From Saprospiraceae bacterium (GTDB lineage: Bacteria; Bacteroidota; Bacteroidia; Chitinophagales; Saprospiraceae): a stretch of 64,000 nucleotides of DNA. The stretch covers positions 144,167 to 208,166 of the forward strand of contig JANQPA010000058.1 in assembly GCA_028285545.1 (NCBI GenBank). Direction: 5' to 3'. Below are positions 24,217 through 33,395 of the stretch, piece after piece. Under the pieces are notes generated by a model, which saw nothing but the letters and a program-made list of their open reading frames with translations, made no database searches and had not been told where the DNA came from. The position numbers and the translations under genes are program-made. Positions within the stretch are counted from its first letter, which is position 1, and each line of letters opens with the position of its first letter.

Positions 24217-27200
24217 ATGATAAGTATGAGAAGTGTTATCTTACTTTTTATCGCTCTGATATCTGGTGGCTATGTTTTTGGCCAAAAAATAGATGTCAAG
24301 CAACTTGAAGGTTTAAAAATCCGGAATATCGGTCCTGGTGGAATGAGTGGCCGGGTCACAACCATCGATGTAGACCTTTCAGACTCAGACATTATTTATG
24401 CTGGAACTGCCTCCGGCGGCGTTTGGAAATCTACAAGTGGAGGAATCGATTGGAAGCCCATATTCGATAAAGAAGCTACCCAATCCATTGGCGCTCTGGC
24501 CATCAACCAAAAAAATCCAAGTGAGGTTTGGGTAGGTACCGGAGAAGGTAATCCTCGAAATTCTCACAATAGTGGTGGTGGAATATACCGAAGTCTGGAT
24601 GGAGGAAAAAATTGGAAGTTGATGGGCTTAGAAGCTACCCGAAATATCCATCGCGTTATTATCCATCGTGACAATTCAAATATAATATATGTAGCGGCCT
24701 TAGGTACCATCTGGGGTACCAATAAGGAAAGAGGTGTCTTCAAAACAACTGATGGTGGAGAAACCTGGGAAAAAGTACTTTATATAAATGAATCCGTAGG
24801 TTGTGCAGATTTGGTCATTGATCCAAAAAATCCCAACAAATTAATTGCAGCCATGTGGGAGTATGGCCGTAAGCCATGGACCTTCAATTCTGGTGGAGAA
24901 GGTTCCGGCATGTATGTTACCCATGATGGAGGAAAAAACTGGGAAAAAAGAACATCCAAAGATGGACTTCCTAAAGGTAAGCTTGGACGTATGGGTCTAG
25001 CCATTGCCCCTTCCAAGCCCAATGTGGTATATGCATTAGTCGAAGGAGAAAAAGAAAATGCCATCTATCGTTCTGAGGATGGAGGTTTTAACTGGGTAAA
25101 ACGAGGTACCAGAAATATTGGTAACCGCCCATTTTATTATGCGGATATTTTTGTTGACTCAAAAAATGAAAACCGATTATATAGTATCTTCTCTTTAGTT
25201 AACATTAGTGAAGATGGTGGTAAGACTTTCGAAACACTCCTTCCCTATTCGGGTGTTCACCCTGATCACCATGCCTGGTGGATTCATCCTGATGATCCAT
25301 CTTATATCATTGATGGAAATGACGGAGGTTTGAACATTTCTCGTGATGGAGGAGAAAGCTGGCGATTTATCCAAAATATTCCAGTGGCTCAGTTTTACCA
25401 TATTAATTATGATATGTCCATCCCCTACCGAGTGGGTGGCGGTATGCAGGATAATGGTACTTGGGTAGGTCCAAGTCATGCCCTGGAGTCAGGGGGTATT
25501 CGCAATTCTGCCTGGCAGGAGATCTTTTTCGGTGACGGATTTGATGTGGTTTTTCACCCAAGTGAAAAAAATAAGGCCTATGCCATGTCCCAAGGTGGAA
25601 ATGTAGGATTGGTAAATATGGAAACAGGTAGCTCTACCTATGTCCGTCCTACTCATCCTGATAGTGTAGAACTCCGATTTAACTGGAACGCAGCCATCGC
25701 TCAAGACCCATTTAGTGATTGCGGTGTTTATTACGCCAGTCAGTTTTTACATAAGAGTACCGATTGTGGTTTAAGTTGGGAAATCATCTCACCTGACCTT
25801 ACCACGAATGATACCACTAAACAAAAGCAGAATGCCAGTGGTGGTTTGACCATTGATGCAACCGGTGCAGAAAATTTCACCACTATTGTTTCTATCGCTC
25901 CAAGTTCAGTAGACAGGAATGTAATCTGGGTAGGAACCGATGATGGTAACCTACAACTAACTCGTGATGGAGGACAAAATTGGACCAACCTGGCCAGCAA
26001 ATTGAAAGATGTTAAACCTGGAGCCTGGATTCCTCAAATCGTAGCTTCTGATAAAAACCCAGGAGAAGCATTTATCGTAGTCAATGACTATAGAAGAGAT
26101 GATTGGAGACCCTTTGTATATAGAGCTACCAATTACGGTGCAAGCATCACTCGTATTGTTGATGAAAAGCAGGTAGATGGATATGCCCATACAGTGGTAC
26201 AAGATCCTGTTGAACCTAATCTTCTATGGGTAGGTACGGATAGAGGACTATACCTTTCTATTGATGGTGGTCAAAATTGGAATAAGTGGATGAACGATTA
26301 TCCTTCTGTTCCAACTATTGATTTAAAAATACATCCTCGTGAGCATGACCTAATTGTAGGTACCTTTGGACGTGCTGCCTGGATCTTGGATGACATTCGC
26401 CCTATCCGCGAATTAGCCCAAACCAAAGGGGAAGTTCTGGCTAAAGCATTTAGAGTATTTGAAGCACCGGATGCTTACCAGTATAGCACTCGTTCTTACC
26501 AGGGCGTACGCTTTGGTGCCGATGCCGTTTATTCTGGTGAAAATAAAAGACGAGGTGCAATGATGACCGCCTGGTTAAATCCAGACTCTATTAAAATTAG
26601 TGAAAAGAAGCAGAAGGTTAAAATACAGGTTTATGATAATGGAGGAGCTTTGATCCGTACTTACCATACTCGCTTGGATACGGGGATGAACCGTACTTAT
26701 TGGAATATGAGTAGTGATGGTGTACGCTTCCCAAGCCGCCGTGAGATCAAAAAAGATGATGATATGCCTTCTGGAATGTCCGTCCTTCCAGGCACTTACA
26801 AGGTAGTTTTCAGCTTTGGTAGACATAAGGATTCCACTACGGTTAAGATTCACAGTGATCCTAGAGAGCCACAAAACCAAAAAGGTATTGAGATGGCTAT
26901 GGCAATGTATGAGGAGTATAGCTCTTATGCCCAAAAAGCTTTTGATGCATTTGAACAACTTCGAGAGGCCGGGAAATCCATTAAATTGGTTGAATCTATG
27001 ATGGCCAATGCAGATGAAGATGAGAAAAAAGCAGTCATGAAAGAAACGAAGGCAGTGAAAAAGCGATTAGCTGAAGTAGAAAAAATGATGCTAGGTCCCA
27101 CTAATGTTCCCAAGGGACAACCAAGAGAGAGCGACTACTTCAGTCGTAAGCTATTTGGTCCTATGAGATATCTGGGAGCAGCCGCAGATGGTGGTGAGCA

Positions 27201-27366
27201 GGCTGCCAGAAGAATGCTGAATATTGTTAAGGAAGAGCTAGCCGAAGTGCTCCAAGAGGTTGATAACTTCTTCATGGATGATTTCAGTAAATTCAAAGAG
27301 ATGGTCCAGAAGCAGTCTGATCCTCCGGTGTTTAAGCCTTATGAGGCGGTGAAAATTGATAAGTAG
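24217..27366 (+). CDS. Exported sortilin/BNR-repeat beta-propeller protein
   Basis: 1049 residues with a signal peptide ending at GYVFGQ. Residues about 40-740 contain many repeats of the Asp-box/BNR type (for example TSDGGE-like TTDGGETWEKV, THDGGKNWEK, SEDGGFNW, SRDGGESW, TRDGGQNW), the hallmark of GH74/VPS10-like seven-bladed propellers. A C-terminal helical part (about 800-1049, Lys/Glu-rich) follows. Proteins of this type are often labelled glycosyl hydrolases or xyloglucanases, but catalytic acids cannot be assigned here. It stands alone on the plus strand behind the palindrome cluster and ends at a strong terminator. Confidence 0.85.
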   Translation: MISMRSVILLFIALISGGYVFGQKIDVKQLEGLKIRNIGPGGMSGRVTTIDVDLSDSDIIYAGTASGGVWKSTSGGIDWKPIFDKEATQSIGALAINQKNPSEVWVGTGEGNPRNSHNSGGGIYRSLDGGKNWKLMGLEATRNIHRVIIHRDNSNIIYVAALGTIWGTNKERGVFKTTDGGETWEKVLYINESVGCADLVIDPKNPNKLIAAMWEYGRKPWTFNSGGEGSGMYVTHDGGKNWEKRTSKDGLPKGKLGRMGLAIAPSKPNVVYALVEGEKENAIYRSEDGGFNWVKRGTRNIGNRPFYYADIFVDSKNENRLYSIFSLVNISEDGGKTFETLLPYSGVHPDHHAWWIHPDDPSYIIDGNDGGLNISRDGGESWRFIQNIPVAQFYHINYDMSIPYRVGGGMQDNGTWVGPSHALESGGIRNSAWQEIFFGDGFDVVFHPSEKNKAYAMSQGGNVGLVNMETGSSTYVRPTHPDSVELRFNWNAAIAQDPFSDCGVYYASQFLHKSTDCGLSWEIISPDLTTNDTTKQKQNASGGLTIDATGAENFTTIVSIAPSSVDRNVIWVGTDDGNLQLTRDGGQNWTNLASKLKDVKPGAWIPQIVASDKNPGEAFIVVNDYRRDDWRPFVYRATNYGASITRIVDEKQVDGYAHTVVQDPVEPNLLWVGTDRGLYLSIDGGQNWNKWMNDYPSVPTIDLKIHPREHDLIVGTFGRAAWILDDIRPIRELAQTKGEVLAKAFRVFEAPDAYQYSTRSYQGVRFGADAVYSGENKRRGAMMTAWLNPDSIKISEKKQKVKIQVYDNGGALIRTYHTRLDTGMNRTYWNMSSDGVRFPSRREIKKDDDMPSGMSVLPGTYKVVFSFGRHKDSTTVKIHSDPREPQNQKGIEMAMAMYEEYSSYAQKAFDAFEQLREAGKSIKLVESMMANADEDEKKAVMKETKAVKKRLAEVEKMMLGPTNVPKGQPRESDYFSRKLFGPMRYLGAAADGGEQAARRMLNIVKEELAEVLQEVDNFFMDDFSKFKEMVQKQSDPPVFKPYEAVKIDK

Positions 27367-27383
27367 AGGATAAAGAAGTAGAA

Positions 27384-27416
27384 GAAATAGATGGTTTTTT
27401 CAAAACCATCTATTTC
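27384..27416. terminator. Bidirectional hairpin terminator
   Basis: 15-bp perfect stem (27384-27398 with 27402-27416), loop TTC, T-rich on both flanks, between two convergent genes. Confidence 0.88.
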
Positions 27417-27424
27417 TATTTTAA

Positions 27425-28387
27425 TCAATACATTACTCCAATTCGATTGACATACTTTTCTGCCATTCCATAGAAGCCCTTAACAGCTTTTGTGGGTTTG
27501 ATGGTAAAAGGATTGCCCCCACTGCCACCGTACGGTCCAAACTTCCGTCCTTCACTGGTGTAAAAAGTAATTTGATCTACGTATTTCCCAGATCGTCCGG
27601 TTACCTTTGTAATGTATTCATTAGGCTTAAGCAAGATGGTACTTTTTTGGCCATGGGGACCTCCAGCATTAGAGCTCCATTCATACTTTCCATTATCTAA
27701 TAACCATTGTACTCGAATAGCATCTACTAATGCTCCGTGTTGTACAACAATCTTATTAATCTTTCGGGATGGGCCCTTAGGCAAATGTCTAAAGAGTTTC
27801 CCTCCGTTTTCGCCATAAGAGCTGGATAAATTAATCCTCGCAATTCCAGATGAAGGGCTTCCAGTTTTTACGATATTTACTTTTACAATATTAAAATGTA
27901 CGTTCATAAAGACATCATCACTGGTATTGTTTCCAACGTCATTCCCAGGGGTATCCCCCATAATTTCAAAGCTTTTCACTAAACTCCCCCTGGTAATTTT
28001 AGGTCGATCAATATCATGATCATAATCTCTATAATTGGCTTGCGAAAAGTCATCAGACAAAATTTTTGAAAACTCATAGCCCCTAGGAGCTCGATAAATG
28101 GTCCTATACCAGTGACCTATGGCTTCAGTCCAGTTGGACCTGGTCTCTTTGGCTTTAAGATAAAGATGAGCGACAATTTTGCTTCGATCATTTTCATCAA
28201 TAAAAATTTTCACTCTGGCTTCTACATCAGGGCCATTACCTCCAAATTCTCGGTCTCCTGCCACGTGATCGGGGGCAAGGCGCATGATTGATTTTGGCTG
28301 AAAGACAATTTTTTGGGTTTGTCCTACTAAATTCATAGCAAAAAAGATCCAAAAAAAGGTAGTAGTTACATTCTTTAAGGTTTTCAT
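27425..28387 (-). CDS. Secreted protein with C-terminal jacalin-like lectin domain
   Basis: 320 residues with a signal peptide (cleavage near VGQ, residue 23). The C-terminal third (about 190-320) has the jacalin pattern: YGENGGKLF, VVQHGALVDAIRVQW, GGPHGQ, ITKVTGRSGKYVDQITFYT, KFGPYGGSGGNPF and a closing FYGMAEKYVNRIGV. Jacalin folds bind mannose or galactose. The N-terminal part (about 30-185) is not recognised; it may be a second beta domain. Its nearness to mannosidase genes invites a glycan-binding role (inference). Upstream 28388-28584 shows no gene. Confidence 0.8.
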   Translation of the reverse strand: MKTLKNVTTTFFWIFFAMNLVGQTQKIVFQPKSIMRLAPDHVAGDREFGGNGPDVEARVKIFIDENDRSKIVAHLYLKAKETRSNWTEAIGHWYRTIYRAPRGYEFSKILSDDFSQANYRDYDHDIDRPKITRGSLVKSFEIMGDTPGNDVGNNTSDDVFMNVHFNIVKVNIVKTGSPSSGIARINLSSSYGENGGKLFRHLPKGPSRKINKIVVQHGALVDAIRVQWLLDNGKYEWSSNAGGPHGQKSTILLKPNEYITKVTGRSGKYVDQITFYTSEGRKFGPYGGSGGNPFTIKPTKAVKGFYGMAEKYVNRIGVMY

Positions 28388-28584
28388 GATAAGTGTTTTT
28401 GAGCATTGGGTTAGTGAATTAAAAATTACAATTCAAAGTTGGCTCAAAAAATCCCATCAGGAATCATCATAAAAGAGGAAGAATCGAATATCCTCCTTTT
28501 TGAGGAGGGAGGTATTGTCTTTTAAATGGTAACCATCCTTTTATTTTAATGGATATATATGATAAATAAAAGAAAGCCCTTCAG

Positions 28585-30018
28585 CTAAAGATCCAGAGTA
28601 AAAAGGTAAAAACCCAAAAGAAATGTCAAAACAGTAGCGATTAAAATTTTTGTTATTCCCTGCCAAATCTTGTTCCATCTATCATCAGAGGGATGCATTT
28701 CAAATACAGGAAGCTCGTCATAATCCTCTAACAGGATAGGTTGATCCCAGAAAAGTCTGGTGAAATAAAAATCTGTAATTTTCTCGTGAAAATCTGCCAG
28801 GGCATTTTGAAAATGAAGGAAAGTATTGAGGTCAGTTTCAGCAATATGAGCCAATACATCCTGCATATTGACTGCTGGGCTTAGCCAGTGAAAGTGGCCA
28901 GTCCAGGCATTTCGGTTGGCTACTTGCTGATTGTATTGGTCTACTTCGTTTTGGCTATTGATATCTTTGAGTGATGTAAAGGCTGCATAACCTTTAGCCA
29001 TCATGTTATTTTGAATTAAACTGTCACTTCCTTCCAGATCAGGTTTGTGGGCAAGGTATTCCAAGATGACCTCTCGTACTGCTTCTTCTTGCTCTTCATC
29101 CTCGAGTCCTGTCCTTCGTGTGAGTCCTGCTAGGGTGGTACTGTTTAGTGGGTACTTTGCAGTTACTATAACATTGAGCACGGCAGGAATTATTATCAGA
29201 AGCAAAAGCCAGCAAGCGACAGCTGTGATGGCATTAAATGAAGAACTTTTGCGCAAGCTGACGATTAAAAACATCATAGCGAACCAAAAGGCACAGTATA
29301 TCATTACTCCTGTCATCCAGGCAACAGCTGGAACCAGGTTTTCAACAGTCAAAGGATTACCGGAGGTAAGCAGTCCGATCAAAGAAATTAATAGAGCCAG
29401 GCAGGTAAGCATTAAAAAATAAAAGGCCAGACGTACTAATATGATCTTTCGGATACTTATTGATTGAATTTGCAATAATGCAAGGGTGCCATTTTCCTTT
29501 TCATAAGAAAATAATCCGTAGCAAAAGGCGATGATCAAAAGGGGCAACAAATAAACAAGTACAAACGATAAGTCAAAATTACCAATCATTAAGTTGACAG
29601 GATTGGCGAGTTCATTTTCAAAAAGTTGATAATGAAGACTCATACCTGTTAATCGATAGTAGTATCGAAATAAATCCCTTTGTCCTATTGCCAAAGAAGC
29701 ATAATCATGAGGAGGAATTATGGCATGATAGCCATGTCTGAACCAGGCAAATGAAGGGCGAGAGGCTATATCATGTAATTGTTCTTCCTCAAGTGACCTA
29801 ACTTCTTCATCATAACTTGCTTTGTATTTAGAAAATTCCTCCTGTTCTAAGGCTGTAACTTCCTGAATGGTTTCCCGCTGCATATTGATTTCCGACTGCC
29901 CACTGTAAATTGCATAAAGTCCAAAAATTAGAATGACAGACAGCATGAACAATTGAAACTTGTTGCGAACAAACGATTTCCACTCATAGCGAATCAATGT
30001 CCTTATAGGTTTATCCAT
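28585..30018 (-). CDS. ABC-2 type permease, DUF3526 family (second of a pair)
   Basis: 477 residues. One N-terminal membrane helix (about 18-36), a long soluble loop, then a block of about five helices (roughly 150-300) and a final helix at the C-terminus: the DUF3526 layout. Its neighbour upstream has the same layout, so the two probably form a heterodimeric membrane part for the ATPase at 31454. Overlaps the upstream permease by eight bases. The substrate is unknown; the operon suggests metal, siderophore or other TonB-related traffic. Confidence 0.85.
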   Translation of the reverse strand: MDKPIRTLIRYEWKSFVRNKFQLFMLSVILIFGLYAIYSGQSEINMQRETIQEVTALEQEEFSKYKASYDEEVRSLEEEQLHDIASRPSFAWFRHGYHAIIPPHDYASLAIGQRDLFRYYYRLTGMSLHYQLFENELANPVNLMIGNFDLSFVLVYLLPLLIIAFCYGLFSYEKENGTLALLQIQSISIRKIILVRLAFYFLMLTCLALLISLIGLLTSGNPLTVENLVPAVAWMTGVMIYCAFWFAMMFLIVSLRKSSSFNAITAVACWLLLLIIIPAVLNVIVTAKYPLNSTTLAGLTRRTGLEDEEQEEAVREVILEYLAHKPDLEGSDSLIQNNMMAKGYAAFTSLKDINSQNEVDQYNQQVANRNAWTGHFHWLSPAVNMQDVLAHIAETDLNTFLHFQNALADFHEKITDFYFTRLFWDQPILLEDYDELPVFEMHPSDDRWNKIWQGITKILIATVLTFLLGFYLFTLDL

Positions 30019-31447
30019 AAAGTGGCTTTGTTTTTCGGTTAGAGTAGTTGATCAGGAAAAGGATCAATACCATCCATAGGAGCAATGAGACAAATTCCAA
30101 ATAATAGTATTTCAATGACTTCCAGATAGGTGGAGTTTGGTACGAAAAATCCTCAAGTTGATGCCACAATTCACTCCCAGCTGCATATTCGAAGAATTCT
30201 CCATATTTAGAATTTTCAGCCATATCGTTATTCATTTTCCGGATCATTTCTCTACGATATGTTTCAACAGTCTCTTCAAAATGGAGAAAAGTATAGGTAT
30301 CTGTTCCAGAAAAGGCCATAGATAAGTTTTGCACTGATAGAAAAGGATTAATCAGACTGGCCAAACTACTAAGTCGATTTTGTCGAAAAAAGATCTCTTT
30401 AATTTTGCCAAAATGATGGTCATAGACTTTATGACTATACTCCTCTCCTCTTTGCATCATCACCCCTTCAAAATTGAAAGGAAGCTGCTGCACAGAATCC
30501 ACTTCGTATTTACTAAGGAGTTCTTTTTCCAAATTCTCTATTCTCACCGAACGAGGTGTTTTTCCATCTAAACCATAAGCTTTGTCCTTTTCGATAGCTG
30601 CTTTAAACTCCCGAATAGAAGGAAGATCATAGAAGTTTTCACTAAGATTAGCAACTGTTTTTGGCATTAGGATGGTTAGAAATATCCAGCTCGACAACAA
30701 TATCAAGAGGGCATTTCTTCCCGTGGAAGAATGTAAGGAAACCCATACAGAAAATGCAATAAATAAAAATAAGTATACAGCATAAATCAAAGCCAACAAT
30801 ACTATTCTTGTTGTAACATCGGGCATAGTTTGCTGATGGCTCCCAAATATTGAAAGAATCAATAAACCAATTAAAAAGGGTAATAAAATGACTAGTAACA
30901 AGGTACTATAGGCCAGTATTTTTCCCCAAGTGAGTGTACGAAATGAAATCCCCTGGCTTATCAACAAACTGAGCGTTCCACTTTCCCGCTCTTTTGTATA
31001 AGAGGCAAAGGTCAGAAAAATTATCAGCAAGGGTACCAATATTTTTATTACCAGGGCAGCACTCAACTCTCCAAAGCGAATCATGCTGCTGTGGTCTTGT
31101 GCTGGCCGAAACATAAATTCATGTTGGTGGTGCGCCTCCAGATATATTGATGTTCCAGTATAAGCATCCAATCCAAAATCAAAAAGACTAAGCACCGTTT
31201 TAGGCTTAAAAACGAAAGTACCATAATGAGCCGCTATATGAGGGTGTTTATCTCCCTGGTTAAGCCATTCCTGCCTTTTTTCGGCTTGAGTTTGAGTGAT
31301 AACAACATGTTGCTGTTGGTAGGAAAGGAATCCGGCATACAATGCCACTCCCAGCAATAACATAATGATTACTGCAAGTGCCACCGCCAGTTTTTCACGG
31401 AGTGCTATTTTAATCTCCTTTTTCGCTACGATTATCAATGGTGGCAT
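30011..31447 (-). CDS. ABC-2 type permease, DUF3526 family (first of a pair)
   Basis: 478 residues. Topology repeats that of the next gene: N-terminal helix about 16-38, an external domain of about 100 residues, a cluster of helices about 130-270, a second large loop and a C-terminal helix. The loop segment TKERESGTLSLLISQGISFRTL is typical of ABC-2 permeases and probably touches the ATPase. It starts six bases after the ATPase stop codon. Close pairing of two DUF3526 permeases with one ATPase recurs in Bacteroidota. Confidence 0.85.
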   Translation of the reverse strand: MPPLIIVAKKEIKIALREKLAVALAVIIMLLLGVALYAGFLSYQQQHVVITQTQAEKRQEWLNQGDKHPHIAAHYGTFVFKPKTVLSLFDFGLDAYTGTSIYLEAHHQHEFMFRPAQDHSSMIRFGELSAALVIKILVPLLIIFLTFASYTKERESGTLSLLISQGISFRTLTWGKILAYSTLLLVILLPFLIGLLILSIFGSHQQTMPDVTTRIVLLALIYAVYLFLFIAFSVWVSLHSSTGRNALLILLSSWIFLTILMPKTVANLSENFYDLPSIREFKAAIEKDKAYGLDGKTPRSVRIENLEKELLSKYEVDSVQQLPFNFEGVMMQRGEEYSHKVYDHHFGKIKEIFFRQNRLSSLASLINPFLSVQNLSMAFSGTDTYTFLHFEETVETYRREMIRKMNNDMAENSKYGEFFEYAAGSELWHQLEDFSYQTPPIWKSLKYYYLEFVSLLLWMVLILFLINYSNRKTKPLYG

Positions 31448-31453
31448 AATGAA

Positions 31454-32155
31454 TTAGTTATGCATATGCTTGAGGTATAAGGATTCCAAATCCCGAAAGC
31501 TTACATCATCAGTAGCAAAGTGTTCTATAAGAACCCCTTCTCTCATAATCCCAATGTGTGTGCCGGTATCCTTAGCACGAAAAAGATCGTGAGTGGCCAT
31601 CAGTGTGGCCACTCCCTTTTCTTTCATATTTAATAGTAATTCAGAGAACTCATTACTGGCTTTAGGGTCTAAACCAGATGTAGGTTCATCCAGAAGTAGC
31701 ACGCTAGCTTTACGGGCTCTTGCCAGAGCAATCCCTACTTTTTGGCGCATTCCTTTAGAATAGCTACTTACTCGCTTATGAATAAAATCGGGCTGTAGAC
31801 CAGATTCCTTCAGGAGCTCTTCTAATTCTTCTTTCGAATAAATCTTACCGCCAAGTCCACAGAAAAAGTCCAGGTTTTCCAATCCAGAAAGACTTGAATA
31901 TAACATCAAATTTTCGGGAATGTACGAAAGAAGTTGTTTGGTTTCTTTCGAATATTGGCTTACATCCAAGGAGTTAATAGTAGCAAGGCCGTTTGTTGGC
32001 TCAATTAAATTGAGAAAAAGATTTATGGTCGTTGACTTTCCTGCGCCGTTTGCACCTAACAGGCAGAAAATTTCACCTTCATTTACTGACAAATTAAGCG
32101 CATCCAAAGCTGTGAAATTCCCGTATTTCTTAGTAAGATTTTTTGCTTGCAGCAT
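31454..32155 (-). CDS. ABC transporter ATP-binding protein
   Basis: 233 residues. Walker A GANGAGKST (residues about 35-43), Q-loop region, signature SSYSKGMRQKVGIALA, Walker B VLLLDEPTSGLD and switch histidine in ATHD. The CcmA/NatA type normally works with ABC-2 permeases, as encoded in the next two genes. Its ATG begins at the base directly before the stop codon of the DUF4374 gene, so translation is probably coupled. Confidence 0.93.
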   Translation of the reverse strand: MLQAKNLTKKYGNFTALDALNLSVNEGEIFCLLGANGAGKSTTINLFLNLIEPTNGLATINSLDVSQYSKETKQLLSYIPENLMLYSSLSGLENLDFFCGLGGKIYSKEELEELLKESGLQPDFIHKRVSSYSKGMRQKVGIALARARKASVLLLDEPTSGLDPKASNEFSELLLNMKEKGVATLMATHDLFRAKDTGTHIGIMREGVLIEHFATDDVSFRDLESLYLKHMHN

Positions 32156-33382
32156 TTATTCTTCTAGCTTTTCTAACCCAGTAATGTGTCCACCAGATGA
32201 GGTAAAGAGCTTACTAGCAGTGTTGGTTGAAACGTCAAAGAGGTAAACTGCATTTTCATCATTAGTGGCTGTAGTAAAGAGCAGATTTTGATCTTCCCTT
32301 TCGTAAACGATCATATACCTAGACCCGTAGGTTGTGGGCAAGCCAGGAACATCCCCTAAACTCATCTGGTTTTCAAGGTCAATCTCTACATATTTGAATT
32401 GAGGCTGACCGGTCGAAAATTCCCAGAAGTCGGTTTCGTCCTGTACATTAGCAGTGAAGGTCCGACCACTTGAGGTATGATAAATTCCATAACAGATATT
32501 ACCCACCACGGCTTCTAGATCAATGAAATAGTCTGTGTCAAATTCTGTTTCTCCGCTTTTAATCCGAAGCACTCCACTGGGGGCATTTCCACCAGCATTG
32601 GTTGTACCCAATGCTTGTACATAAATATCTCCGTTGGCATCCACTACCATTCCTGCATTCATGGTTTGTCCACCAAAAACCATTCCCGTTCTCCCATCAG
32701 AAATTACTTTTTCTACCTGGTTGGTATTCAGGTCAATAACTGCTACATAAGCAGAGTCATTTAAGGGCGAAAAGTTAACTTCGTAGTGGACCCCCATAAA
32801 AAGTTTATTATCTCTTTCCTGCATCGCAATATAATAAGTACGGGTGGCTTCAGGAAATTTTTGATTAATGGCTGCAAGAGAGACTTCGTCTCTAATGCGC
32901 ATGGTGGAGGGGTCAAAAATAATTAGTTTTGAAGTTCCTCCGGCCACTGAAGCATAGGCAACAGTTTCGCTTTTAAAGTAGATGGCTGAAAATGTGTTTG
33001 CCCCAGGAACTACAATTCTTTCTTCTTCTTCAGGAATAGAATTTTTTCCAACAACATACTTAACCAAATTTGCTGGAGCTCCAAATGGCCTTGCATAAAC
33101 AGCAGCCCCATATGAAGTTGTGCCTGCATTCCCAGGTAACTCAATACTACTATTATTGTCTATAGAGGTAATATTTAGGTCATTTGTCCATTGTAAATAG
33201 GTAGTTTGATCTGGCCATGCTCCACTCACTGTAGAGATAACAAAGCCTGTTTTTATTGGTCCATCGTCAACAACTACAGGAGTCATGTCATCGTCATCAT
33301 CATCATTTGTGCATCCTTGGAAATTAAGCGCTACCATTAAGATAAAACTAACAAATGCTAGTTGCTGAAATAATTTTGTCAT
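32156..33382 (-). CDS. DUF4374-type lipoprotein
   Basis: 408 residues. Lipobox FQGC about residue 24, followed by an aspartate run (DDDDDD) that may act as an outer-membrane export signal. The rest has the look of a beta-propeller (repeated V-Y-V-A/T-x-I-D-L-N-T type strands) and matches the DUF4374 family commonly found beside TonB receptors. Likely a surface or periplasmic partner of the receptor. Thirteen bases separate it from the receptor gene. Substrate not deducible. Confidence 0.8.
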   Translation of the reverse strand: MTKLFQQLAFVSFILMVALNFQGCTNDDDDDDMTPVVVDDGPIKTGFVISTVSGAWPDQTTYLQWTNDLNITSIDNNSSIELPGNAGTTSYGAAVYARPFGAPANLVKYVVGKNSIPEEEERIVVPGANTFSAIYFKSETVAYASVAGGTSKLIIFDPSTMRIRDEVSLAAINQKFPEATRTYYIAMQERDNKLFMGVHYEVNFSPLNDSAYVAVIDLNTNQVEKVISDGRTGMVFGGQTMNAGMVVDANGDIYVQALGTTNAGGNAPSGVLRIKSGETEFDTDYFIDLEAVVGNICYGIYHTSSGRTFTANVQDETDFWEFSTGQPQFKYVEIDLENQMSLGDVPGLPTTYGSRYMIVYEREDQNLLFTTATNDENAVYLFDVSTNTASKLFTSSGGHITGLEKLEE

Positions 33383-33395
33383 TTTCAGATTGTTT

